Shown: positions 11,851 to 19,632 of the stretch, one piece after another
How the letters are laid out: every line of letters starts with the position of its first letter
Position numbering within the stretch: the first letter of the stretch is position 1
Source: a virus
Virus record (IMG/VR): IMGVR_UViG_3300033291_000005
Span: 1 to 23,194 of that record
Length of the DNA stretch: 23,194 nt
Reading direction: 5' to 3' (one strand)
The notes under the pieces: model-generated
What the model was told of the DNA's origin: nothing
What the model saw: the letters and a program-made list of their open reading frames with translations, nothing else
The model's database searches: none
Translations under genes and position numbers: made by a program

Positions 11851-12270
11851 CTACGGCAAGTAATCCTGCAGGCCTATCGTCCGGTAGGCATCGCGGAGCT
11901 GATGTGCTCCGGGGAAGCCCGCGGTACGTGGGCGGAAGATGTATACATCGCTGCCCTTCGGCTTGAACCGCAGTACCGTGGCATTCCGCGGGACCACGGG
12001 TCCGATTCCACCTTCCTGCCATCCGGCATAAAATAACGAGGACCCGACGTCGTAACCGGACTGGTATTGTCCGCGAAGATTTCTCGATTGCTTGGCCGTG
12101 TAGGACTTGGACAATGCCCCGGTGCGCACCCGGTTCTTGGCAATGACATTGGCATTGGCGCGGGCGGCCACCCGCTGAGCGGCTCTCTTGGACGACAGGT
12201 CGGTGACATTGACGATGAAGGGATTGATTTTCGTGTAGTCGAGCTTCACATTTACCGAGGTCAATGCCAT
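11851..12270 (-). CDS. HK97 gp10-like tail completion protein
   Basis: A 139-residue protein of the HK97 gp10-like/tail completion group, which sits at the head-tail joint and helps finish the tail. The family pattern is clear: an N-terminal helix with basic residues (RAAQRVAARANANVIAKNRVRTGALSKS), then VGSSLFYAGWQEGG, TVLRFKPKGSDVYIFRPR, and the closing GAHQLRDAYRTIG. The ATG at 12270 has GGGAGG eight bases upstream. It follows the connector/terminator-like gene after 13 bases and is the last gene before the regulatory gap. The assignment rests on motifs and order. Confidence 0.8.
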   Translation of the reverse strand: MALTSVNVKLDYTKINPFIVNVTDLSSKRAAQRVAARANANVIAKNRVRTGALSKSYTAKQSRNLRGQYQSGYDVGSSLFYAGWQEGGIGPVVPRNATVLRFKPKGSDVYIFRPRTAGFPGAHQLRDAYRTIGLQDYLP

Positions 12271-12283
12271 CTTTCAGCCCTCC

Positions 12284-12766
12284 CTACGGGCAGTTGCAGG
12301 TGCCCAGCTTCACGAGGAACAGCCACTCTCCGCCCACACAGCCACCCTGGGGTCCGAGCGGGTCCCACCTCACGAAGTGCGTCTGCTCGGTCAGCGGCTC
12401 GACGCCGCACTTGATCGCTTCTTCGATGTCCGCACGATCCTGGGTCATCGCGAGGGTGTCCGCGGTGAGCTCGGCCGGCGTCGGCGGGGTGCCATCATCC
12501 TTGACCACCGCAGCGCATCGCATCACGCCGATCCCGAGCACGACCTGCCACAGGTGCACGCCACACGGCTGCCGGCTGCTGGACGAGGAACCGGAGCCCG
12601 TAGGCGTCATCTCGGCGACGCGCACCCACAGCTGCCCCTCGCAGCAGTCGTCCCAGGCCACGTCGGCGCCCGGATACAAGCTGACCCGACCGACGGGCTC
12701 GGTCAGGGCCGCCAGGGCCTCAGCCAGCACCGCAGCCATCAGCGGCCCGAGCGGGTCCGTCGCCAT
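12284..12766 (-). CDS. head-tail connector or tail terminator-like protein
   Basis: A 160-residue protein starting at the ATG at 12766, which overlaps the stop of the previous gene by one base (TGATG). An in-frame extension to 12802 is possible but would overlap that gene more. Marked features are Cys-rich spots (WDDCCEGQLWVRV, RQPCGVHLW, MRCAAV, IKCGV, CNCP at the end) and LGPQGGCVGGEWLFLV. This set is familiar from actinophage genes between adaptor and tail completion genes, usually labelled connector, stopper or tail terminator. Which of these roles applies cannot be decided from the sequence. The eight cysteines match the Cys-rich adaptor and tail proteins nearby. Confidence 0.68.
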   Translation of the reverse strand: MATDPLGPLMAAVLAEALAALTEPVGRVSLYPGADVAWDDCCEGQLWVRVAEMTPTGSGSSSSSRQPCGVHLWQVVLGIGVMRCAAVVKDDGTPPTPAELTADTLAMTQDRADIEEAIKCGVEPLTEQTHFVRWDPLGPQGGCVGGEWLFLVKLGTCNCP

Positions 12767-13134
12767 CAGGTCAGCGTGATCTGGCACTCGCCGGCGGCCC
12801 ACTGCACGCTATCGCCGACGCTCAAGGCCCGAGAAGCGTCCAGGGCTTCCCAGTCGATGCGCTGGTTCCCGCCAGAAACAGCGTCGTAGATCGCGTAGTG
12901 AGTCACCGTGCCGCCGGCGGACGTCACGGTGTCCGAAGTGAGAACGTTGGCGTTGGCCTTGACACTGGGATCGGCCGCGGTCGCCGCGGCCCACCCGGTA
13001 GCGCCGATCGCGGTCCGGGCCAGGTTCGCCCACTCGGAGCTGCCGTTGGTGCTGTAGGCGATGTAGTCGGTGGCTCCAGTCGTGGGGAATCGCTGGTCGA
13101 GGGTGGACTGGCTCTCGGCGATCGTCATGCCCAT
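12766..13134 (-). CDS. short fibre-like structural protein (122 aa)
   Basis: This 122-residue protein begins MGMTIAESQSTLDQRFPTTGATDYIAYSTNGSSE and ends AIYDAVSGGNQRIDWEALDASRALSVGDSVQWAAGECQITL. The second half is a beta-rich module shared by many phage tail or head fibre proteins (IYDA..GGN, then L..S..V..GD...W..G.). A strong AAGGAG ribosome binding site lies upstream of the ATG at 13134. It directly follows the SGNH-hydrolase gene and may be an accessory fibre or adaptor for it. A head-fibre role is equally possible. Confidence 0.65.
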   Translation of the reverse strand: MGMTIAESQSTLDQRFPTTGATDYIAYSTNGSSEWANLARTAIGATGWAAATAADPSVKANANVLTSDTVTSAGGTVTHYAIYDAVSGGNQRIDWEALDASRALSVGDSVQWAAGECQITLT

Positions 13135-13174
13135 GGTGTCTCCTTAAGTCAGGTAACCGCTGTTCTGCCGGGAA

Positions 13175-15034
13175 TTACTTGGCCGCCCACCCGGTGTTTC
13201 CGGTACCAGACTCCTTGACGTAGAGGGTAGTGCCCACGCCTCCGTCGGACCGTAGGTACAGGGAGCCGACCCCGGCTGATTTCGCCCCCTCCGGTGATCC
13301 AGTCCCAGCCATGAGCCTAGGCCCAGACGCGCTGCCGATCCGCAGCAAGGGCAACCATGTGGCTGTCCCTCCCGTGAGGTCGAAATATCCCCAGTCGCGG
13401 CCGTCGATGCCCTGGAAGCGCAGAAACCGATTCGCCCGAATATAAAGGTCGTATTTGTAGATGGGGTCTGCCGCTATCTGCCCCTGTGGCTGCCAGGCCT
13501 TGTCCGCGGCGTTTCCGAAGTCCATCGACGAGATGCGCATTCCTCCGACGAACGGATTGTGCGCACCAGCCGCTACCATTCCGAGGTCCCGGAACAGCTT
13601 CATACCGAGGAACTGGGAGCACTCCGATGTCGGGTGCGTGCCGTCGTTGTTCCACCCCAGGTCGACGAGACGCTGATACGAACCGATCGGAGAGTACCCG
13701 TCCCATGACCGATGCCCGTACGCCTTGCAGACATTGTTAAGAGTCGCGTTCTGTGCGACCTGATCCGCATCGTCCACACCGGACGGAGTCGACTGCACCC
13801 CGACGATTGTCATTCCTGGGGCGCCGAGTGTTGCAGCCTCGAAGAATTCGGTCAGTCGCTGCTCGTACGTGGTGCTATCGGTGTAGTTGTTCTTTTCCTT
13901 CATCTCGAATAGGCAGAGGTCGGGAGTCTCGTTGTCGAGGAAGGAGATGAAGTTCGACCATGCCGTGCTAGTGACCGAGGTGAGGGAGATGCCGCCATTG
14001 GCGACCACCAGTGGGCTCATCCCGGGGCGGGTCGAATCGTTGTACGTGATGTAGACGATGCGGTGAGTTCCGGTCAGGTTGACGATGGTCAGAGTGTGCG
14101 TCGCCGAGGCGGTACGCACCTCCTCTCCGGATGAATGTGCGTATCGTAGTGGCGTCACCGGCACGGTGTACGGGCCAGATCCGGTTGGCCCGGAAGTGAT
14201 AGTTATGGTCTCTTTCGTCGCTCCGGATCCGACCGCGAGAGACCCGTTGGTCCCGACCGAACCGACGGTCGAGACGCTCGTGGCAAGGACCGCGGCGGAC
14301 GAATTGAGCGTGGTTGAGTACGCTGGAGCGATCGGGACATTGGCCACCCCGAGAGTGCCAATTTCCCCGTCGGCCGAGATGTCAGTGAATCCGGTGACGT
14401 CAACTCCATCTACCTGGATCTTAAAGCTTCCAGCGCCGGGCTCCTTGGTGTAGTAGACGCTAACGCTATCCGCAACGAAGTTGCTCGCCGTGGTGCTTGC
14501 GTAGGTTCTACTTGCCCCTGTCGAGAATTCCTGCGCCAGTCCGGTCGGCCACACATCGAACGCGTTGGTCTGCTGAGTGACGGTTCCGCTGGTGGATTGT
14601 GTAGCCACCGCGAGGGGCAATGACGTCCCGGCGCCATCGACCAGGCCACCGCCGGAGAACCCTCCGCAGACCGCGCCCCAGGCGTCGTAGGTCTGGCCCA
14701 TCTTCAAGTTGGCGACGCTGTCGCCGAAGATGACGATCTTCGCTGTATCCCTACGCGCGATCGCACGGTGCACCGCCGGGACGCTGACCGGGGTCCCCGG
14801 GATGCTGGCGTAGGTAGTGTTATCTACCAGATGCTGAGCAGCGAGGGCATCGTCGATGGAGGTAATAACATCCGGACCTGTGTAAGGCAGATCTACGTAA
14901 TGATCCACCCCATTGCCGATCTTCCACTTACCCGTGTCAGTGGCAATGACCAGCTCGTGATTGAGGGGCTTGAAATTCGCGGCAGCCAGCTCCGCAGCCG
15001 TCCCCGCGCTCATCCGAGTCCTGCAGGTGATCAT
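13175..15034 (-). CDS. tail fibre/spike with SGNH (GDSL-like) hydrolase domain
   Basis: A 619-residue receptor-side protein. Residues 10-50 are a short fibre-attachment motif (ELAAANFKPLNHELVIATDTGKWKIGNG, split by GVDHYVDLP). The SGNH hydrolase domain starts with KIVIFGDSVA, giving the nucleophile Ser106, and closes with Asp464 and His467 in NNDGTHPT. KEKNN near 379-383 may supply the Asn block. About 200 residues of beta-rich sequence between the first blocks include the GSGATKETITI region seen in many phage fibres. The C-terminus (GSLYLRSDGGVGTTLYVKESG) is another common fibre module. The enzyme probably removes acetyl or other ester groups from a surface polysaccharide. GGAGGG precedes the ATG. 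Parts are less GC-rich than the flanks, about 48% near 13861-13920, suggesting exchange of this module. Confidence 0.82.
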   Translation of the reverse strand: MITCRTRMSAGTAAELAAANFKPLNHELVIATDTGKWKIGNGVDHYVDLPYTGPDVITSIDDALAAQHLVDNTTYASIPGTPVSVPAVHRAIARRDTAKIVIFGDSVANLKMGQTYDAWGAVCGGFSGGGLVDGAGTSLPLAVATQSTSGTVTQQTNAFDVWPTGLAQEFSTGASRTYASTTASNFVADSVSVYYTKEPGAGSFKIQVDGVDVTGFTDISADGEIGTLGVANVPIAPAYSTTLNSSAAVLATSVSTVGSVGTNGSLAVGSGATKETITITSGPTGSGPYTVPVTPLRYAHSSGEEVRTASATHTLTIVNLTGTHRIVYITYNDSTRPGMSPLVVANGGISLTSVTSTAWSNFISFLDNETPDLCLFEMKEKNNYTDSTTYEQRLTEFFEAATLGAPGMTIVGVQSTPSGVDDADQVAQNATLNNVCKAYGHRSWDGYSPIGSYQRLVDLGWNNDGTHPTSECSQFLGMKLFRDLGMVAAGAHNPFVGGMRISSMDFGNAADKAWQPQGQIAADPIYKYDLYIRANRFLRFQGIDGRDWGYFDLTGGTATWLPLLRIGSASGPRLMAGTGSPEGAKSAGVGSLYLRSDGGVGTTLYVKESGTGNTGWAAK

Positions 15035-15090
15035 TTACCCTCCACCACGAGATTCGAATGGCTGCCGATCCGCACGTTCATCAAACTCAT
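15031..15090 (-). CDS. possible 19-residue ORF between two tail genes
   Basis: After the tailspike stop an ATG at 15090 opens MSLMNVRIGSHSNLVVEGK, whose TGA overlaps the ATG of the SGNH-hydrolase gene as ATGA. It has no Shine-Dalgarno sequence of its own and would depend on re-initiation. It fills an otherwise empty 57-base gap. It may be only a leader peptide or chance; I list it because of the tight junction. Confidence 0.25.
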   Translation of the reverse strand: MSLMNVRIGSHSNLVVEGK

Positions 15091-15091
15091 T

Positions 15092-16849
15092 TCACACAGT
15101 GACCCAGACCCAGCTCGGAGCCGAGCTGTAGGTCAGGGTAATCGTCGATCCGGTGGGGACGAGGACCGTCCCAGCGGTGAGCCCGGTGGCAGTGCCGTCC
15201 ACCGCAATCTCCGTCACGGTACCGCCGCTGACGGACACCGCAGCATCCCGGTAGAAGGGATTGGTCAGCGCTGAGGTGCTGGCCGGGACCGCGGGCGCGG
15301 TCTGCGCTCCCTTGCCCTGCTTCAAGTCGTAGACGGCGAAGGCCGCACCGGTGTCGACGTTCGACCCACTGATCACCTGGGCGTACATCGCTACCCGGAG
15401 GTATCCCTGGAACAGCTCGTCCGAGTCCGCCACGAGGTTGGAATTGATGGACTCGGTCTCCAGGTGATCGATGTCCAGGCGCACCGTGACCCCGGCTGGG
15501 TCCACCGCGGCGATCGCGTGCACGCAGTTCTCGATCGTCGCCGAGATGATATGAATCCGGTCCGCCATCGCCCCGGAGCCCTGATAGGGGACGAGAGCTG
15601 CGTAGCAGTTGATCAGGTGCAGGCTGAAGACCCGGGTGTGCTCGCTCGGCCGAAGCCCGTTGACGATTCCCTCGCAGCGGAAAAGGACAATGTCCTGCAC
15701 CGCATTGTTCGTCGTGATCGGCATGCGCAGGCCGAAATACCCAAAATTGGTGAACGCCGTCGGTGTGGCCTGCGACGGCACCGGATTCGCCCCGCCCGAG
15801 GGGACGATCGCCAGCGGGAAGACCCCGGCGTCCAGCACCTCGACCTCGGCCACCCCGAAGAAGTCGAAGCCACAGCACGGCGCGTCGTAGGGAACGACGG
15901 CACTGATCCCGTCCAGGACCACCATCAGGTTGGTGAACACCGAGGTGGTTCCGTACCCATGGACAGGCCCGCCGATCAGCGCGGTCGGCCCGTAGGTGAC
16001 GTCCACGGTCCCTGAGCCGTCCAGGCAGACCAGCCCGCCGCCGACCGCCTGCGGGCTCAGCTGCTGCCAGTGCGCGAGCGCGCCGGCCGAGCCGGGTCCG
16101 CGGAAGGTCAGCGTCACCTTCCTGGCGGTGGCAGCGATCAGCGGCAGCGGGACGTAGGCGTTCCCCTCGGTCGCCCCGCCGAGCGCGGGCGCGCTGGCGA
16201 AGCCGTAGAAGCCCGAGTGCAGGACTTCGGCGAAGCCCTCGTTCGCCTGGGCGTAAGCGACCGCGGCCGCGACGCAATCGTTGTACCCACTCGAGCTGTC
16301 GGAGCCGTACGCGGCGAGGCAGGTCACCGAGGCGACGGCCGGCGTGCTCATCGTGGCCTCGGTGTCGCTGACCCTCGTCAGCGTCACGTACTGCGGGGTC
16401 ACGCCATCCGCCGAGCCGCAGGCCAGGACCGCCGACATCCCGGTGGTCAGGTCGGCGAATCCTCCCGAGGCGCTCAGGACGGTCGATGACGCGGCGGTCG
16501 TGACCGCGTCGTGGAGGAAGACCACGTCCGCGGCCGCGCCGTAGTCCTCGGGCCGGAACGTCCACGGGCTGCGCGGCTCGCTGGCGGCCTCCGCAGCTGC
16601 TCCAGCAGCCGCTGCTGCTCCGGCAACGTCGGCGCCCACGTCGACGTAGGTGAGCCCGTCAGCCGTGCCCTGCGCCGCGTCGGCAGCAGCCTGGGCGGCA
16701 TCCGCAGCAGCCTGAGCCGTCACGACGTCGGCGGCCGCGGTATCCGCCACGAGGGCCGCGGCCTCGATGCCGTCGTTCATCGTCGTGTCACGCGCGGCGT
16801 TGTAGGACGTGGTCCCGTCGACCGCAGCAGCCGGCTTCGTGTAGGCCAT
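15092..16849 (-). CDS. tailspike-like protein with beta-helix (pectate-lyase-type) fold
   Basis: A 585-residue protein with an N-terminal adaptor (MAYTKPAAAVDGTTSYNAAR), an Ala-rich coiled-coil region (about 30-90, AAADAAQ repeats) and then WTFRPEDYGAAAD..FLHDAVTTAA. That phrase is the usual entry to right-handed beta-helix tailspikes with a pectate-lyase-like fold. The long middle (VTLTFRGPGSAG, FRCEGIVNG, LHLINCYAAL, IISATIENCVHAI) shows the strand-turn rhythm expected of such a helix. The last 50 residues (VSVSGGTVTEIAVDGTATGL..PSWVWVTV) form a C-terminal cap seen on other actinophage fibres. It may bind or cut a host surface polysaccharide, but I cannot identify catalytic residues. It follows the adaptor gene after two bases. 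Confidence 0.78.
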   Translation of the reverse strand: MAYTKPAAAVDGTTSYNAARDTTMNDGIEAAALVADTAAADVVTAQAAADAAQAAADAAQGTADGLTYVDVGADVAGAAAAAGAAAEAASEPRSPWTFRPEDYGAAADVVFLHDAVTTAASSTVLSASGGFADLTTGMSAVLACGSADGVTPQYVTLTRVSDTEATMSTPAVASVTCLAAYGSDSSSGYNDCVAAAVAYAQANEGFAEVLHSGFYGFASAPALGGATEGNAYVPLPLIAATARKVTLTFRGPGSAGALAHWQQLSPQAVGGGLVCLDGSGTVDVTYGPTALIGGPVHGYGTTSVFTNLMVVLDGISAVVPYDAPCCGFDFFGVAEVEVLDAGVFPLAIVPSGGANPVPSQATPTAFTNFGYFGLRMPITTNNAVQDIVLFRCEGIVNGLRPSEHTRVFSLHLINCYAALVPYQGSGAMADRIHIISATIENCVHAIAAVDPAGVTVRLDIDHLETESINSNLVADSDELFQGYLRVAMYAQVISGSNVDTGAAFAVYDLKQGKGAQTAPAVPASTSALTNPFYRDAAVSVSGGTVTEIAVDGTATGLTAGTVLVPTGSTITLTYSSAPSWVWVTV

Positions 16850-16851
16850 GA

Positions 16852-17718
16852 TCAGGTTCCGATCGTGAAGGGAAGCGTCTGCGGCAAGACGGAGGACGGT
16901 GCTGCTGACGAGGTCAGGCTGGTCATCCGGTTCACCGGGCGCCGAACGTCGACCGAGAAGACCCTGCTGGACCGACGCGGCTGGATGACCGAGGCCACCC
17001 AGCTGTCCACCAGCCAGAGCCCGGTCCGGCCCTTGTCCAGCCCCTCGAACTTATCGATCATCGCGAGGGTCACGCCCTGCCGGGTCACCGTCTGCAGCCG
17101 CTGCGGCAGCTGGCACGTGGAGTCGTGGCACGCGGCCTTGGCCAGCTCACAAGCCAGCAGCCCGGCGGCGATCTGCCCGCCGGCCGGCACCTCCTGGCCC
17201 CGGTCGTACGTGATCTGCCAGGTGCCGTCCTCGGTGGCCGGCAGCTCGAGGCTCTGGCAGCTCGGCCAGGTCTCCCCGTCGAGCCGGATCAGCAGGTTCC
17301 CGTCGAGCCGGTACGCCGCCGGAGCGAGCACGTCGCCGTCGATCAGCACCTCGGTAACAGCTGAGACCGGGCCCGGCAGCTCGAGACTGTTCGGCACGGC
17401 ACACGTGCACGAGCCCCGGCAGCCGCAACCGCGCTGGTTGAACCACTTCCCGTCGATCAGGTACGGCCAGCTACGGCCCGGGCCGCCGATCCCTCTCGGG
17501 AACGGGCCGCCGCCGAAGAACGTGGTCCAGGACACGCAGTCGGCGCGGCACGGGCGCAGGGCCACGGAGCAGATCCCGAATTGGCGGAGCGTCCAGTTCC
17601 ACAGGAACTCCGCGGCCATCCCTTCGAAGGTGGCCCTCTCCTCCTCGGACATGTCGTCCAGAGGAGCGCAGGTGGAGCACGCCGCGTAGGACACCGTCCA
17701 GGCGCAAGGACCCGTCAT
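16852..17718 (-). CDS. Cys-rich head-to-tail adaptor protein
   Basis: A 288-residue protein likely to be the adaptor on the portal. The N-terminal WNWTLRQFGICSVALRPCRADC and the middle GKWFNQRGCGCRGSCTCAVP are typical of actinophage head-to-tail adaptors, as are LELPGPVSAVTEVLIDG, YRLDGNLLIRLDGETWP and the late block GLDKGRTGLWLVDSWVAS. It contains 14 cysteines, several in pairs or clusters, which suggests metal binding or disulphides in the finished particle. The ATG at 17718 is preceded by a purine-rich GGGAAGGTGG. It follows the probable major tail protein after 46 bases in which I see no other feature. Confidence 0.78.
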   Translation of the reverse strand: MTGPCAWTVSYAACSTCAPLDDMSEEERATFEGMAAEFLWNWTLRQFGICSVALRPCRADCVSWTTFFGGGPFPRGIGGPGRSWPYLIDGKWFNQRGCGCRGSCTCAVPNSLELPGPVSAVTEVLIDGDVLAPAAYRLDGNLLIRLDGETWPSCQSLELPATEDGTWQITYDRGQEVPAGGQIAAGLLACELAKAACHDSTCQLPQRLQTVTRQGVTLAMIDKFEGLDKGRTGLWLVDSWVASVIQPRRSSRVFSVDVRRPVNRMTSLTSSAAPSSVLPQTLPFTIGT

Positions 17719-17764
17719 GTGGCCACCTTCCCACGGCGTGCTCCACCCACCTACCTCACCTTGA

Positions 17765-18700
17765 TCAGGTGTAGATGAACCCGTCCACCAGCGTCGCGTT
17801 CCCTCCGGCCTTGACCACGGTCACATCCACCGTGCCGGTGCCGGCCGGCGAGGTGACGCTGATCTGGGTGTCAGAGTCGACCGAGAAGCTGGTGCCCGGC
17901 GTCGCGCCGAAGTTCACCGCGGTCGCACCGGTGAACCCGGCACCTGTGATCACGGTCGCGGTCCCGCCGGCCTCCACGCCGGTACCGGGCACCACGGTCG
18001 CGATGTACGGCGGCATCGGCAGCGGGTCGCAGTCCGAGGCCGGCGGTGCGAGCGTGGTCTTGATCAGGAGCAGGTGATCCAGCGCGTCCAGCGCGGTGGG
18101 CAGCGGCGCGGGGTCGCCGCCGTCGTCCTCCAGCACGTTGTACGGACCGGTGCCCCATTGATTGCCGCCCTTGGTGTAGGCGCCCGTCAGCGAGAAGGAG
18201 ACCGCGTTCTCCCCGTCGACCGTGAGGTCTCCCAGGACTCCGGCCTGGACGAAGGGCAGCACGCTGTACCCGCCGGAGAAAGCCGCGCCGGTCGGGCACG
18301 CCTCGCCGCTCAGGCCGGTCCACAGCTCGAAGGCGAAAGCCTTCTCGATGGTTCCCTCGGCGACCACGAAGCCGATCAGCTCGTCGACCGTGTAGCCCTC
18401 GTAGGTCTCCGCGTTGGTCATCATCGCCAGCAGCGCGGGATTCACGCCGCAGAAGGTGATCTCAACGTTGAAGCGCTTGAAACTCGGGGAGAGCTTCTCG
18501 CTCACGCAGAGGCTGCCATCCGCCTTCTTCGTGATGATCTCTGCGCCGTCCTCGACCTGACTCGAGAGAGTCAGAGTGATGAATCCGTCCGTCGCGACCA
18601 CCGAATCGGCGGTGCCTGCGGCGGGCAGATTCCCACAGCTGTCGAGATTGGTGACCCGGATCCGCTTGCCCAGGATCGGGATGAAGCACTCGTTGGCCAT
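17765..18700 (-). CDS. probable major tail tube protein with C-terminal TIG (Ig-like) domain
   Basis: I place the start at the ATG at 18700 (MANECFIPILGKRIRVTNLD), which has GAGAGGA upstream; the longer frame to 18757 would begin inside the previous gene. The 311-residue product has a beta-rich N-terminal 220 residues with lines familiar from actinophage major tail proteins (FITLTLSSQVEDGAEI, KRFNVEITFCGVNPALLAMMT, YTVDELIGFVV, AFELWTGLSGEACP). Residues about 228-311 form an IPT/TIG domain (IATVVPGTGVEAGGTATVITG, FTGATAVNFG, TQISVTSPAGTGTVDVTVV). Ig-like extensions on tail tubes occur in lambda gpV and many relatives. A place before the adaptor gene is unusual for a tail tube gene, so another structural role cannot be excluded. 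Confidence 0.68.
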   Translation of the reverse strand: MANECFIPILGKRIRVTNLDSCGNLPAAGTADSVVATDGFITLTLSSQVEDGAEIITKKADGSLCVSEKLSPSFKRFNVEITFCGVNPALLAMMTNAETYEGYTVDELIGFVVAEGTIEKAFAFELWTGLSGEACPTGAAFSGGYSVLPFVQAGVLGDLTVDGENAVSFSLTGAYTKGGNQWGTGPYNVLEDDGGDPAPLPTALDALDHLLLIKTTLAPPASDCDPLPMPPYIATVVPGTGVEAGGTATVITGAGFTGATAVNFGATPGTSFSVDSDTQISVTSPAGTGTVDVTVVKAGGNATLVDGFIYT

Positions 18701-18714
18701 CGGGGGGTCCTCTC

Positions 18715-19566
18715 TCAGACAGCGGTCAGCGTGGCCAGCGCGGCCGCCACGCCACACGGGTCGAAGCCCAGCAGGTAGGAACGCTCAGCGACCGCGTAGA
18801 GGTCGTTCTGCGCGCGGTCGAACAGATCTCCGGAGCGATTGGAGCTGGTGAAGATCTCGCTGCGGTAGCCGAAGAGAGCCGGCGTGACGAAGGCCCACGC
18901 CGTGCTGGCGGCGGCGGCCTCCCCGGCGGGCCCGGTGCCCGGGTAGCCGGCCCCGGCCACGACCGGAGTCCCGAGCCTGGTCCGCAGCCGCCCGCCGGAG
19001 GTCTCCAGCGCTCCGAGGGTCAGGCCCACCAGCGCGGTCTCCCGCGTCACGTGGATGAGCCCCTGGCTGCCGTAGTTCGTGGCGATCCAGTCCTCCAACA
19101 GGCCCAAGGACTCGGTCACGTCGGCGCCGGCCACCGAGATGTCCGTCGTCCCGCCGTCCTCGAGGGAGGGCGTATTGCCCAGGTCGGCCGTCCAGAACGC
19201 CTGCTCGACCCGCGCCTCCTCGCGCGTGGTCAGCTGCAGCTCGGCCCGAGCCTGCGCCTGCTCCGGCGTCCAGCCCACCGGGCTGCAGGCGAAGTGCCCG
19301 TAGACCGTGAAGGGCAGGGCGCTGCCGTCGTCACCCACGGCACCGGTGGCCACCGTCACGGTCTTGGGCAGGCCGGTCGTCTGGCCGTCCTCGCACTGGG
19401 CCGGGCCGATCCCCTCGAGAGGCTCGCAGGACAGCGTCTCGAAGGTCACCCCGGTCTCCCACCGGTCCGCCCCGTTCGGGCGGAAGGTGAGCACGGAGAA
19501 CAGGCCGTAGGGCAGCGGCGTGCGGGCAGCACCCGTCACCAGTGCCGCTGGGGCCACCATCGTCAT
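18715..19566 (-). CDS. structural protein of unknown role (283 aa)
   Basis: A 283-residue protein encoded between the major capsid and probable tail tube genes. The ATG at 19566 follows AGGAG by a normal distance. It has four cysteines, an early PLPYGLFSVLTFRPNGADRWE, the helical line WTPEQAQARAELQLTTREEARVEQAFW, split by TADLGN, and a GLIHVTRETALVGLTLGALE region. The end (YLLGFDPCGVAAALATLTAV) is hydrophobic. I do not recognise a named family. Gene order and high expression context suggest a minor capsid, cement or pentamer protein. Confidence 0.6.
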   Translation of the reverse strand: MTMVAPAALVTGAARTPLPYGLFSVLTFRPNGADRWETGVTFETLSCEPLEGIGPAQCEDGQTTGLPKTVTVATGAVGDDGSALPFTVYGHFACSPVGWTPEQAQARAELQLTTREEARVEQAFWTADLGNTPSLEDGGTTDISVAGADVTESLGLLEDWIATNYGSQGLIHVTRETALVGLTLGALETSGGRLRTRLGTPVVAGAGYPGTGPAGEAAAASTAWAFVTPALFGYRSEIFTSSNRSGDLFDRAQNDLYAVAERSYLLGFDPCGVAAALATLTAV

Positions 19567-19591
19567 CCTGAGCTCCTCTCAGATGGTGCCT

Positions 19592-19619
19592 GCCCCGCTC
19601 CCGGCGGGAGGAGCGGGGC
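19592..19619 (-). terminator. ten-pair GC-rich hairpin just after the major capsid gene
   Basis: GCCCCGCTCC (19592-19601) and GGAGCGGGGC (19610-19619) form a perfect ten-base-pair stem with an eight-base loop, 14 bases beyond the capsid stop codon. There is no T-run after it. It is well placed to end some transcripts, or to protect the 3' end of the capsid message, so that capsid protein is made in excess over downstream genes. Confidence 0.55.
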
Positions 19620-19632
19620 GAGGCGCACAGGA

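Noticed and set aside
15087-16565. A 492-codon minus-strand frame overlapping the tailspike gene
   Set aside because: Out-of-frame reading of the tailspike gene; Arg/Gly-rich and without motifs, while the 585-residue frame has coiled coil and beta-helix features.
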